Positions 35,974 to 46,661 of a stretch of 64,000 bases of DNA are shown piece by piece. Below the pieces are notes generated by a model. It saw only the letters and a program-made list of their open reading frames with translations, had not been told where the DNA came from and did not search any database. A program made the translations under genes and the position numbers. Numbering within the stretch: the stretch's first letter is position 1; every line of letters starts with the position of its first letter. The stretch is from Coix lacryma-jobi var. lacryma-jobi (lineage: Eukaryota > Streptophyta > Magnoliopsida > Poales > Poaceae), in the NCBI GenBank assembly GCA_009763385.1, contig CM019831.1, positions 17,386,080 through 17,450,079 of the forward strand, written 5' to 3'.

Positions 35974-38463
35974 GTACCTCATCCTGGTAGATGATCTGTG
36001 GACTTTATCAGCATGGGAAACGATTAGTTACTGTTTCCCCAAGAATGAGAAGGGTGGTACCATAGTGGTGACAACAAGATTTCAAGCCGTAGCCAGAGCC
36101 ATAGCCTCTGAGCAACAAAATGCTTGTATCTATTCCCAGAAGCCACTCTCTCAAGACAACTCCTGCAAACTGTTCCATAGAATCATCTCCAGTGTTGGTG
36201 TTGGTGATGATATTTGTCCTACTAGACCAATTAATGGCAGGATTATCATGAAGATTTGCAGAGGTATTCCACTAGCCATAATTTTGTTGGCTGGTCTCGT
36301 TGCAAGCAGATTGAGGTCAGAGACTGGCTCAAACATTGATCTCCATTTGTCTCAAATTGGGGAGGGTTTAAGCGAAGATCTGGAAAGACCATTGAAAAGG
36401 TTGATACATATACTAGACCAATGCTACAACCCTTTGCCAGCTGATCTTAAGATCTGCCTTTTGTGCTTGAGCATTTTTCCTAATAAATAAAGGTTGCTGG
36501 ATCAGCAGAAATCGTCTGATTAGAAGATGGATTGCCGAAAGGCTCATCGCAGAGAGGGATCAGAAGACAGTGGAGGAAGTCGCCACAGACTACTTCAATG
36601 AACTCATTGCCAGGAATCTAATCTGGGAAGTCAACTACAGAGATGGAAAGGTGAAGAGCTTCCAGGTTCATGACATAGTTCTCGAGTACATCATCGCCAA
36701 GTCAAACGCCGAGGATTTTATTACCATTGTCGGTGGCCATTGGAAGATGCCGGTTCCAAGAAACAAGGTGCGCCGGCTTTCAATCCATAAGAGCAATACG
36801 TACATCAGACAACAAAGTAATAGGGGAGCTTGAACTGTCACATGTCCGAACCTTGTCGGTGTTCAAGAGTTCCACAGTTCTCCACTCTGCGTCACTCAAC
36901 TTTCAGAGACTGCAGCTGCTGGACCTTGAAGGTTGCAAGGACCTGACCTGCCATTTCCTCGATAAAATATGCAATATGCATCAGTTGAGGCACTTGAGCC
37001 TGCGCCAGACGAACATTGAAGAGATACCATACAAGATATACAAACTGAAACATTTAGGGCTACTTGACATAAGGGAGACAGACGTGGTAGATTTGCCTGC
37101 ATCAGTTGATCGACTTCAGGGAATGACCCATCTACTTGCTGGCAATAAGAGCAAACGGATTGCATTGACATTGAGCGAAGGAGTGTTGAAGATGACGGCT
37201 CTACAGACCCTATCCTTGGTAAGCTCTGTACATGCACTCCGTGGTCTGGACCACTTACGGGTGCTGTCAATAACATGGTCCTTTCACCAGTGCACTGACA
37301 GAGCATGGCAGGATGCTTTACGCTCATCCATCCAGGATCGTTTGAAGCTCCAATCACTGAGCATCTATTGTGATGGACTGGGTTGTATGATGGAGTTCCT
37401 TGGATCAATAACTCATCCACCTAAGCAACTTGAGAAATTTAAGGTGACATCCGGTAGATTTGTCAATGTTCCTCAGTGGATCGAATGTCTCAAGCACCTG
37501 GCTTTTCTGCAAATCACTGTTTGTAAACTAGCACCAGATGATCTGAAGATTCTTACGAACTTGCTCAATTTGCAATACCTTAACTTGGGCTTGGAGTTCA
37601 TTCCCCGAGAAGAGGTAAAGATTGAAAACAATGGGTTCAACGAGCTTCTGAAATTATCCGTGGATTGTCCTGTTCCATGGCTGACATTCAGACAAGGAGC
37701 TATGCCAAAGCTCACTTATCTTGAACTGAAATTCTGCTCAGGCACGACAAGTCAAAGGGCTGTTCCTTCCGGTATTGGCAACCTCCGAAGGATAACTGAG
37801 GTTGCCCTCAGTTACAACCAAAAATGGTGCGAGAGTAGTTCCAGTGTCAAGATGACTGTTGAGTCAGTGAAGGAAGAGGTTGCCAAGCATTGCAACCAAA
37901 TCGACCTCATCATCAATGGCAGCAAAATTGATGTTCAAGTAGTCGAAGAGAAGGACACGGCAACCAGAATTCAGATTGAAACTGAAGGGGAAGCCAAAGA
38001 TGATGCTCAAGCAGTTGGTGAGGAAACAAAGCTGATTACATCAGAGATTCAGGAAATCAGTGTTGACACCGGAACCAGTCCCTAGGTCCAAGTCTCGGCA
38101 CAAAGGTGCACGGCTCCTAGTTCTGTTGAAGAAATTACTCGTATTTTTATTACAAATTTCATTATTATTGAAGAAGGATTTTAATATCCTCAGCAAAATT
38201 AGCAGAAGGAAACAAAGGGGACCAGGGGAGCACTCAGCTCAGGGATTAAAAGTAACCAATTGCCGCAGCCAGGGCCACGCAGGAACATGGACTGTTATTG
38301 GACTGTACAGCTCTCGCCTGTTGCCTAATCGTGCCTCTGTATCGGTGGGCTGCATGCATGTATCGTATCCATAATTCCATATAGCATGCCTGATATTTGT
38401 TATTAGGCCATGTCTGATATTCCAGGCCATGTATCGTATCCAGATAGGAAGTGGATCAAATAG

Positions 38464-38734
38464 GAAAGAGAATGTGGGGGTGCTGAGAGTTCTAGCGTCA
38501 GAATGACTGTTGATGCTGTGAAAAGACAGGTAGTCAAACATCATAACCTGATAGACCTCATCTCATCATCAACGACGGTAAAGCTGATGTCCAAGAAGTT
38601 GATGCGGAGATGAGAAGCACAACCGGAATTCAGAGTGGTGATGATGGCGAGGAGATAGCAAGGACTACAGTAGAGACTCAGGGTGAAATTGAAATCGAAG
38701 CTGAATGTGATAACATTAGCAGAACCTACTAGCT
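38464..38734 (+). pseudogene. Relic of a second NLR C-terminal tail
   Basis: The translation SSSVRMTVDAVKRQVVKH and, after a small frameshift near 38563, NDGKADVQEVDAE aligns with the last 90 or so residues of NLR-B (SSSVKMTVESVKEEVAKH, NGSKIDVQVVEE). Both end in acidic, glutamate-rich residues. No LRR or NB sequence precedes it. It is the surviving end of a tandem NLR copy. Confidence 0.85.
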
Positions 38735-38868
38735 CTCAAGTCCCCGGACAAGGTAGCCTGTCTTCCAACTGACCCAAATGCTTAGCATCCATACAATTTA
38801 GTAACAGCAGTCACGCAAAAAGAAAAATCGTACTAACTGTATAGCTGTTGCAGGACTGGTGATGCTCC

Positions 38869-39124
38869 TGTTAGCAACCTGATACAGGATTGTAAAGGAT
38901 AAGAGGAATTTAGTGGAGGAAGTAGCAGAATTCTAGGGCTCTAGAGGAAGAAGAGGAACAGGGAAGGGGAAATTCTAAGAGAGGGGATAACCTTTTGATT
39001 CTGTAATGTTCGATCCCTGTCCTGCTCCTGCTCTTTGGCATTTGTAGTCTCTCATCCAAGCATGATTGGATTGGCTCAAGGCCCATAGCCCATATGGAGG
39101 CCCAACCGTAGTTGACCCCTAACA
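38869..39124 (-). repeat. 3' LTR of the retrotransposon (minus-strand orientation)
   Basis: TGTTAG at one end and CTAACA at the other. Adjacent to the polypurine tract at 39125-39138. Confidence 0.93.
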
Positions 39125-41068
39125 TTCCCCCCTTCTTAAGCTTCGGCTTGCCCCCAAGCCGATGGAGAAATTCGGAAACACCCGGATCCCATGGCACTTG
39201 TAAGTCCGTAATGCTGAATAACAATCCGCCACCATACCAGACCTGGGTGAGCTGGGTATCTGACATTCCTTTCTGTATCTTCCAGCCCACTGGATTGACG
39301 CTTGCTGCTTCTAGCTTTAGCAGAAGCTCATTCTTATTGGCCAAAGAGACAGGACCTGAAACCAGATGCCAGATGTCATAGGTTATATTGTCATCTTCAC
39401 AATTGCCACCTCTGTGTCCATGAGTGACCGCAATTGAAACACCTGAACTCTGCAAGCTGATAACCAAACACCATATGTCTGTTGTAAGGATGAAGGCAAC
39501 GGAGACCATAAAACATCTGAACAGCATGCCGAAATAGTATAATATAGGCCAGCGTCATGAAGTATTGTAGGAGGGGGCCATGGCTGCAACTCAATGCAAC
39601 AAGCCGTGTACAAAACCGTGCCCAGCACAACCGTTGAGACCAGATTGGAGTCCAACAAAGCCTCTATATCAATCTGTGTAGCCATTTGCCTCTCATGTAA
39701 CAACAAATTAGTAGTCTCATGCAGCAATAAGGACTCCTGGAGTATCTGAGCTGCTCCAAACCTCTTGACCAGTTGCATCGATATAGAAGGAAGCTCAAAA
39801 TTATGCATATTTGCCTTGCTGCAGCATTGTCTGGTTCTCAACTCAATCTGTAGAAATAATGAGAAGAATGCCAATCAACAATTTGAGATATCTGCTTGCA
39901 GAAGTGCCCATTGTAGGATGCTAGTAAGCTGGATTACACCTTTCCTATTCTTTCCATGGTCAAATATAAGATAAGCAGTATAGCACGCCATGATCAAAGT
40001 GTTACAGTCCAATAACTCAAGCACATATGTGTAGCACTCCCAATTGAACTCACAATGAACTCACAATAGAGAGACTGAAACAGAGTCTTGTGCGTCGAGT
40101 GGCTAATCAGAAAACTGGAGGACCACATCCGTGTGCTTGCAGGTGTTGAACATGGACTCATCGGCACCACATCACCTGGGTTAAATCCAAACAATTGCGG
40201 TGCTCCAGTATCTAGGAAATCAAACTCCATGGGTGGCCGCCATGGTTTCCTCATCACCAAATGTACGCGACCCCAACAAAATGATCTGAAGGACAGCAGA
40301 TAGATGAGTGGCCCCTTGCTAACTGCATTCCCAAACGTTACCCACAGCTTCACTGAATCACATTTGGTCATTCCTTCCAGTGGCTTGTGTGTAGTGTGCA
40401 CATCAGCACCAAGGCAAAACACAACGAAGCCAATCAGTGGAGTATGAGTGGTGGTGTTCCTAGCCCCTCCAAGATCTGAGCTGAGCAACTCAAAACAGCA
40501 CAATATATTTTTCAACAATTCTATATAGCTGGTACCAAAGGACAAAAATTGTTGCAACAAATCTTGTTTAGCCTTCCAATGATCCTTGGCCCTTTTTCCT
40601 GCAACTCGAGATTTCTGTCCCGTCACTTCAAGCAAGAAACATTGACAATTGCCACCACACTTCCACTGTACTAGCTCATGAATCAGTGCACAACAGACCA
40701 TACTTATGGATAGCACCATTACACATGTTAGAAACTCCTGGAACGCAGTAGCTGCTACACACCTGATTAGTTGCCAAAGTGAAGGGAACCATGGGGGTTT
40801 CCACAGGCGACCAGAACAACACAGAACAAAATACCTCCCAACCGTGTTGAATGTCAGCCATGGTAGAGAACACAACCCAGCATCACAGCTCAACAACTGG
40901 AGTTCTGTAGGTGGAGGCCATGGCCTGTGCAGCCTGTACAACACTGCATCCCAGCTGCAACTGAATAATCCAGACCGCCACTTCATTCTCACTGGGAGGA
41001 ACAAAGGTGAAACAACCCTCCATTTGCTGGCGCGGAGTGATGCAGTGGTAGGTGAATGGCTCCACATT

Positions 41069-42373
41069 TCATCGAACACCCTTGCTGCATGAACAGAGTG
41101 AGTACCTGACTTGCTCAAAGCAGCAGCTAGGACCAGTGAGGATGCTTCTCGTGGTGGAGTGGAGATTGGCGAAGCCGTTGCCGCATCCTGTGGTGGTGGT
41201 GGTAGTGGTGGTAGGAGAGTTGGCGCAGTAACTCCACGGTGGTGCAGCCGCCGAGGTGGGCCTTGGGATGGGCGTAGATGGAGGTCGGGTTGGCTTCCTC
41301 CGCGACGTTCGTGCGGGCTTCTCGTCCTCGAGCATCCAGAGACGCGCGGCGCGCTCCCTGTTCCGCGCCGTCACGGACGACGACCCCACGAAACGGCATG
41401 CCAAGAGGGACGCCCACACGAGACGCCGGAACGGACGCCTCCACCGCACGGTCACCATGCGCCGTGTGCGCATGCGTAGCCGAGCGCCCAGGGGCGTGAC
41501 GACATGGTCCGCCCTGGAGACTGAGCTGATGGAGACGGCGTGCCTGATGACATCCGACACACAGGGCGGTGACGGCGTGGCGGTGAGGATGTACGCAGAG
41601 GGGTCGGTGAAGACGGCGAGGCACGTGGCCGACAAGGCCATCTCATGGTGCTCCAGCGGCGCAAGCACCTTGGCGACTTGCTGAAGACCGAGGTTGATGC
41701 CCGTGCGCGAGGGTTTCACCCCCGCAACAACGTCGCAGTATAGCTCGTCAGCGAAGGAAGGAAGAGTCGCAGCCTCTGACTCGGACATTCCCACCTCGTT
41801 GCCCTGTGGCCGCAACAGCGCGCGGGAGGACGGGTCAAGCCGTGCAGTGTCTGCGGCGTCTGCTGTTGCACTCGTCGTCGCGACGGCCTCCTCATTCGAG
41901 GGAGCTGGAACGAGGAGTGCGGAGAGGTTCGCGGCGGGGCCGGTGGTGGGCTGGACCGGCGCGGTGTGGAGGCCGAAGAGGGTGTCGGGGACCGCGGGGT
42001 GCAGCGCAGGGGCGTTGACGGCGTCGACGAACCACTGGTCGGTGGAGGCTGCCTCGCCGTCGAAGATGTCGTGGACGCGCTCCTCCAGGATGTGGGTAGG
42101 CTGCCCGAACAACCCACCCCAGTTGTCGGCGACGATGGATTGTGCCTCGCAGTGCTGCTCGTCGGAAACTTCGCCTCCATCGAAGAGGCCACCCCAGTTG
42201 TCGGCGACTATGTCAGCTCCGACGGTCGAGGTCTGGATCAGAACGGGGACGCCCCGGGAGGCCTCCCGCACAGCGTCCTGCTTGGCCCATCTCGCGTCAA
42301 ATTTGTCGAAGAGCTTGCGGATTTCGTCGAGAAGGAGTTGGGTGGAAGGAGATATCTCGGTAGAGGGATTCAT
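41069..42373 (-). CDS. Gag-position ORF of the non-autonomous LTR element
   Basis: The frame starts with MNPSTEISPSTQ just inside the primer-binding site and runs about 434 residues. The first part is acidic and contains a repeated 'ADNWGGLF' motif (about residues 59 and 82). After that it is alanine and threonine rich, and the last third is arginine-rich and threonine-rich, less protein-like and perhaps out of frame. No zinc knuckle or protease motif is visible. Position suggests a gag-like role, but I cannot name a family. A frame from 41118 to 39994 overlaps its end and is also unassigned. Confidence 0.5.
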   Translation of the reverse strand: MNPSTEISPSTQLLLDEIRKLFDKFDARWAKQDAVREASRGVPVLIQTSTVGADIVADNWGGLFDGGEVSDEQHCEAQSIVADNWGGLFGQPTHILEERVHDIFDGEAASTDQWFVDAVNAPALHPAVPDTLFGLHTAPVQPTTGPAANLSALLVPAPSNEEAVATTSATADAADTARLDPSSRALLRPQGNEVGMSESEAATLPSFADELYCDVVAGVKPSRTGINLGLQQVAKVLAPLEHHEMALSATCLAVFTDPSAYILTATPSPPCVSDVIRHAVSISSVSRADHVVTPLGARLRMRTRRMVTVRWRRPFRRLVWASLLACRFVGSSSVTARNRERAARLWMLEDEKPARTSRRKPTRPPSTPIPRPTSAAAPPWSYCANSPTTTTTTTTGCGNGFANLHSTTRSILTGPSCCFEQVRYSLCSCSKGVR

Positions 42374-42405
42374 GGTAACCGAGAATTGATGGCTCCGGTA
42401 CCAAT

Positions 42406-42658
42406 TGTTAGCAACATACACGATTGTAAAGGATAAGAGAAATTTAGTGGAGGAAGCAGCAGAATTCTAGGGCTCTAGAGGAAGAAGAGGAACAGGAAAC
42501 GGGAAATTCTAACAAAGGGGATAACCTTTTGATTCTGTAATGTTCGATCCGTGTCAGGCTCCTGCTCTTTGGCATTTGTAGTCTCTCATCCAAGCATGAT
42601 TGGATTGGCTCAAGGCCCATAGCCCATGTGGAGGCCCAACCGTAGTTGACCCCTAACA
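42406..42658 (-). repeat. 5' LTR of the retrotransposon (minus-strand orientation)
   Basis: Same sequence as 38869-39124 with about 13 substitutions and one short gap by eye. Borders the tRNA-Met-like primer-binding site at 42390-42405. Confidence 0.93.
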
Positions 42659-42663
42659 GCTCC

Positions 42664-44067
42664 AGTCCAGTAGCATGAAAAAATTGCCAAACGGAAGGAT
42701 CGGAGAACAGCTTTGGTTCAGTTGAAGACAAGAACAAGAGTTTCAGGCTTGCAGTTGCAGCCTGATGCTGGCAAATTGCTGTTGCCAGTCGCCACTCGCT
42801 CTTGTATGTTGCTGCTGCCTGATGTATTATTGTATTTGTTTGGTCATGCCTTACCGTGTTTTCCGTATTTACACTGCTGTCTGTGTGTTTGTAATTGTAT
42901 ACTACTCCTATATAAGCAACTGGTCAGGTGTTGTTCCACTGCAATCGAGTTCGTAAGATTTCAGATACTGTTTTTTTTTAGTCTGCTCTATTTTGTGGAT
43001 TGCATGCATGTAAGTGACTCGCCATGGTAAATAGGTAATGCAACCAACGTGTTGCACCGTTGTGCTTGTGTCAATCACTGCAAATCTACATGAGCTTAAC
43101 ATTTGGGCGTGTCAGTGTGTCACACACATGCATACCAAATTGTTTGTTGTACTAGGCCTTGTTTAGATGCCCAGGGTGAGATTTTTTTCTCAACTGTACC
43201 ACTTTCGTTGTTATTTAATAAACTTTATCCAAATATGAATTTATCCAAATATGAACTATGTAGACTCAAAAGATTCGTCTCGACATGTACATACTAAAAG
43301 TACAATTAGTTATTTATTTTACCAATATTTAATGCTCCATGCATGTGTCCAAATATTGATGTGATGATGATGTGATGAAGAGAGAGCGAAAAAAAGTTGA
43401 TATTTTGAATGTATCTAAACAAGACCCTAGTAACTGCATGCAAGACCGCCGTCAAATTTGGACAGCACGGCTAATCAAGCATGTGAGGCAAACTAGGACA
43501 TGCGACATGACTGGTGAAAAGTCAAAACACTAGTACACAACACGTCATCTGGGGACGCAGTCCCTGCAGCTGCTGTGGCTGCAGTGTGAAGTTGCAGCAA
43601 ACAGGCCTATGCATTTCAGGTGACTGGTGGCCTTGTTTAATTCCCGAAAAAATTTGGGTTTTGATACTACAGCACTTTTGTTGTTTTTTATAAACTTTAT
43701 CTAAACACGAACTTTTGTTGTTATTGGGTAAACTTTATCTAAACACAGACTAACTATGTTTAAAAGATTCGTCTCAACATTTACAGATTAAAAATATAGT
43801 TAGTTTTTTACCTACATTTAATATTCCATGCATGTATCTAACGATTTGATGTGACAGAGAAACTTGAAAAATTTTGAAATCTGCACGTGGCCCTAACTAG
43901 CATGTGCTGACTTGCTTTGCTGCCAGGAAATTCAGCTCTTCAATCTCCAATTCTCCACCAGCTGTTTTGTGATGGACTCCGTCTCTATTGCCAGTTCGGT
44001 AATTCTAGATACGTTCTCACATTCATCTTGGTTTATGTTAGTAGTACTTATTACTCTAAGCACCTGT
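42664..44067. other. Intergenic with two related MITEs
   Basis: No gene is recognised. One MITE is at 43155-43426 and a more decayed relative lies at about 43629-43890 (GGCCTTGTTTAATTCCC to GTGGCCCTAAC). Both share the internal block AAAAGATTCGTCTC, also seen with one change near 25935. Confidence 0.55.
43155..43426. mobile_element. GGCCTTGTTTAG-type MITE
   Basis: Ends are GGCCTTGTTTAGATGC and, reverse-complemented, GGTCTTGTTTAGATAC. CTA flanks both sides (43152-43154, 43427-43429). The 272-base AT-rich interior has a 17-base direct repeat around TATCCAAATATGAA. Confidence 0.8.
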
Positions 44068-44644
44068 CACTACTACTGCACGATGGACCTTTAGCCTCGG
44101 TCCAAAATAGCCTTTAGCCCCGGGCATAGAGCCGGGGCTAAGGAATCGGGACAAAAGGCCCGACCTTTAGCCCCGGTTCCCTGCCCCGAGGCGAAAGGGG
44201 GGACCTTTAGCCCCGGTTGGTAATACCAACCGGGACTAAAGAGGTCCCGAGCCGGGGCCCGATGGCTGGCCTCTTTAGTCCCGGTTGGTATTACCAACCG
44301 GGGCTAAAGACCCTCGGGGGCTGTCCTCTTTTTTCTTTTTTCTTTTTCTTTTTTTTCTTTTCAATTGGTTATTGTTTTCGGTTTTACAATTATATTAGGT
44401 TTTCTAATACGTTTTCTTTGCTGCTAATATATTACATTAGGGTTTCAAATACGTATTCTTCGCTGCTAATGTATGTATGCGCGTATATATACACATAAAA
44501 TTTACAATTACACACATAAAATATGAAACTATATATATATATGGGCTAGCTATACATATTATATGTATAATATATTTATGCACATAAAATTTACAGTATT
44601 ATCCATGCATCCTTGGTATTTACAACACAAATATTGACCGTCAC

Positions 44645-46661
44645 TTAAATATCATACAAATGTTCGTCTTGGTTTGGTTTCACTGGTTCTTCCGGGTTAT
44701 AGTAGAACTCGGTGTCGGCTTTGAGGACATGGTCGTTAAGAAATCCTGCGATTGTCTCTTGAATTCCTTTGAGGCGCACCATTTCCAACACCTGGTTCTT
44801 CAACCATAAGTCCTTCAATTTGCAAAAAAGGAAAAATGCATTAATATACATAAGCTTTATATATTAATAGCAATAAAGAAATACATGGGATTATTATGTA
44901 TACATGTTACATACTTTATGTCTCTCTATAGGAGTTCTTTTCGCATACACCGAGAGAAACTCGCAAACGTAGTACCCACACAAATTGTTCCCTAGTGGTT
45001 GCCGTAGAACCCACTGCACGATGTAAAAAGATTACTCTCGTCATCCCGCGCGTGTGATGAAGCATGCTACAGTGGTAAAGACGCGGGGAGCTAATACAAC
45101 TTACTTGCAATTGGATAGGAGGAGGAAGTGTCGCTTTCAAATCCGGACGGTGTTTCGGAATGAACCAGGCCCAAACGCTGCACAATAAATGGATCATAAT
45201 TAACTATTGCAGATTTAAAGTGTAGAAATCAATATTTAGAGATCGAAAGTTACCCCTGGATAATGTCTATGATATCTTGGTAATCTCCCAGTGGTTTTCT
45301 CAATGAGTCATAGATTAGCAATTGAGTTTCGGAGAGATCGATGACAATCAATATCCAGTGAAAGCTGCATTATTAATTTGCTTATATAGTCAACATATAT
45401 CATAGGAATTGAGTAAGTAAAATTAAATATGCACATGATAACAACACCCACCTAAAGTTGTAGGGGAAGAGTATATATCTTTTGTTCTTTTGGTTGATCA
45501 AGAACCTCCGGAGATTCCTCTCTGTTTCATTTCTCCATATATCATGGCAGGAATCTTTGTTTGGGACCGAGAATACGATATATGAATCAATGAAACCAAC
45601 CTCCTTGTCATTTCTACGTACGAGGTCTCTCATCATGTTTCTGCATATGTATAGACACGCTAGCTAGTGTTAGTATAATTACATTTACATATACATATGC
45701 TAGAGTGAGATTATTAAAACGAAGGATCACTTACAAACAAAAGCAGCTGACGAGAGATTTGTCTAGAGCATCCAGGTGGCATAGCTGGTGTAACTCAGTG
45801 AATTGGATAAGTATAATATCATCGCCACGAAAGTAATGATGGTCTCTAATTCTAACACAAATCCAATCATCCGCTTTTTTGCTACACGCTGCCATGTACC
45901 ACTGGTTTACCAAGTACATTTGAGTACCAAGTTCTGTGAGGGCCGCAGGGTTGTATAGACTCTGGCCATATACATAATTCTTCTTCCAGTGATCAATTTG
46001 TGGAGCACTTTCAATGGCTGATTCACCGAGCATTTGGGACAAGGTTAGACCAGTTTCTGCGAAAAATGCATCAAGATGCTCAAGATCCACATCAAGTTGT
46101 TCTAGCGCTTTCATGTTAGAACCATATTCATTCGCAATAACTAGCGGGGGCACTGATTGTTTTGATTGTTCCCCGAGCTGTGGGACACCCTTGTTTGCTC
46201 TCTTCTGTTTCTGCTTCGCCTCCTCAAGTGACTTGGTGATAGTGCGGTCATAGTCTGATAGTGGCGATTTCTTACGAGAATCACGCACCTTTTTCTGATG
46301 AGCATCCACCTTTTTCCTGAGCATATCAGGACGTACAAAAAGGTATGACTTCTCCGGTTTTTTCTTCGCTTTAATTTTAGCCTCGGTGTCCGCCCAGAAT
46401 TGGTCCAAATGTGCTTTCGCTGCAACATTAGTTTCCTCATCAGTCATCTCATAGGGAAATTTCGTCATCTTAGGAATAGCTTGTCTTCTTTCTGAAGAGG
46501 CTTTCTTCTTCAGTGGCGGTGGGGCCGATGCCTTCATTTGTGTGGATGGCCTCTTCTTTGGTGTAGTCGGTGGCGGGGATGGAGCCCGTGGTGGAGGAGA
46601 TGGGGCCGGTGGCGGCAGGGATGGAGCCCGTGGTGGAGGGGATGGAGCTAGTCGTGGAGGG
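44645..46661 (-). CDS. Ulp1-like (C48) cysteine protease of the CACTA element, 5' end cut off by a solo LTR
   Basis: Exons on the minus strand: 46661-45735, 45640-45452, 45364-45254, 45177-45105, 45013-44915 and 44812-44645, all with GT-AG borders and consistent phase. The N terminus is proline-rich (PPPRAPSP-type repeats) and lysine-rich. The C-terminal exons form a C48 peptidase: FHW (His at 45358-45360), IYDSL (Asp at 45307-45309, 17 residues after His as in yeast Ulp1), Gln at 44999-45001 and LCGYYVCEF (Cys at 44978-44980). All four catalytic residues are present. Such domains in plant transposons resemble SUMO proteases; the real substrate is unknown. The upstream proline-rich codons continue beyond the solo LTR at about 49356-49385. 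Confidence 0.8.

Larger units (their letters stand above)
26852..38085 (+). pseudogene. CC-NB-LRR disease-resistance protein (NLR-B), two 4-base frameshifts, 8.2-kb intron
   Basis: Exon 1 (26852-27768) encodes a coiled coil with 'YDIEDYVDDD' and the P-loop VGFGGIGKTM, with M where T is usual. The 8205-base intron (27769-35973; AG|GTATGA donor, AACAG acceptor) rejoins at 'MR|YLILVDDLW', the same codon position as in NLR-A. Exon 2 (35974-38085) has VVTTRF, GIPLA, the CLLCLSIFP block, VHDIVLEY (MHD position), about ten degenerate LRRs and an acidic C-terminal tail. The frame is lost at 36482-36490, where AATAAATA replaces AATA and creates a TAA. It is lost again near 36797-36806 by another net 4-base insertion. 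After that the LRR frame is open to the TAG at 38083-38085. The gene is head-to-head with NLR-A, about 6.6 kb between starts. Confidence 0.88.
38869..42658 (-). mobile_element. Complete non-autonomous LTR retrotransposon
   Basis: Two LTRs (38869-39124 and 42406-42658), each TGTTAG...CTAACA and about 94% alike by eye, bound the element. The target duplication is GCTCC (38864-38868, 42659-42663). On the minus strand the primer-binding site next to the 5' LTR reads TGGTACCGGAGCC, close to the initiator tRNA-Met complement TGGTATCAGAGCC typical of Copia elements. A purine tract (AAGAAGGGGGGGAA) precedes the 3' LTR. The 3.28-kb interior shows no protease, integrase, reverse transcriptase or RNase H. 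Confidence 0.93.

Noticed and set aside
41111..42436. Plus-strand frames over the LTR element gag-position ORF
   Set aside because: The primer-binding site and purine tract place the coding strand on minus; the plus frames are shadows.
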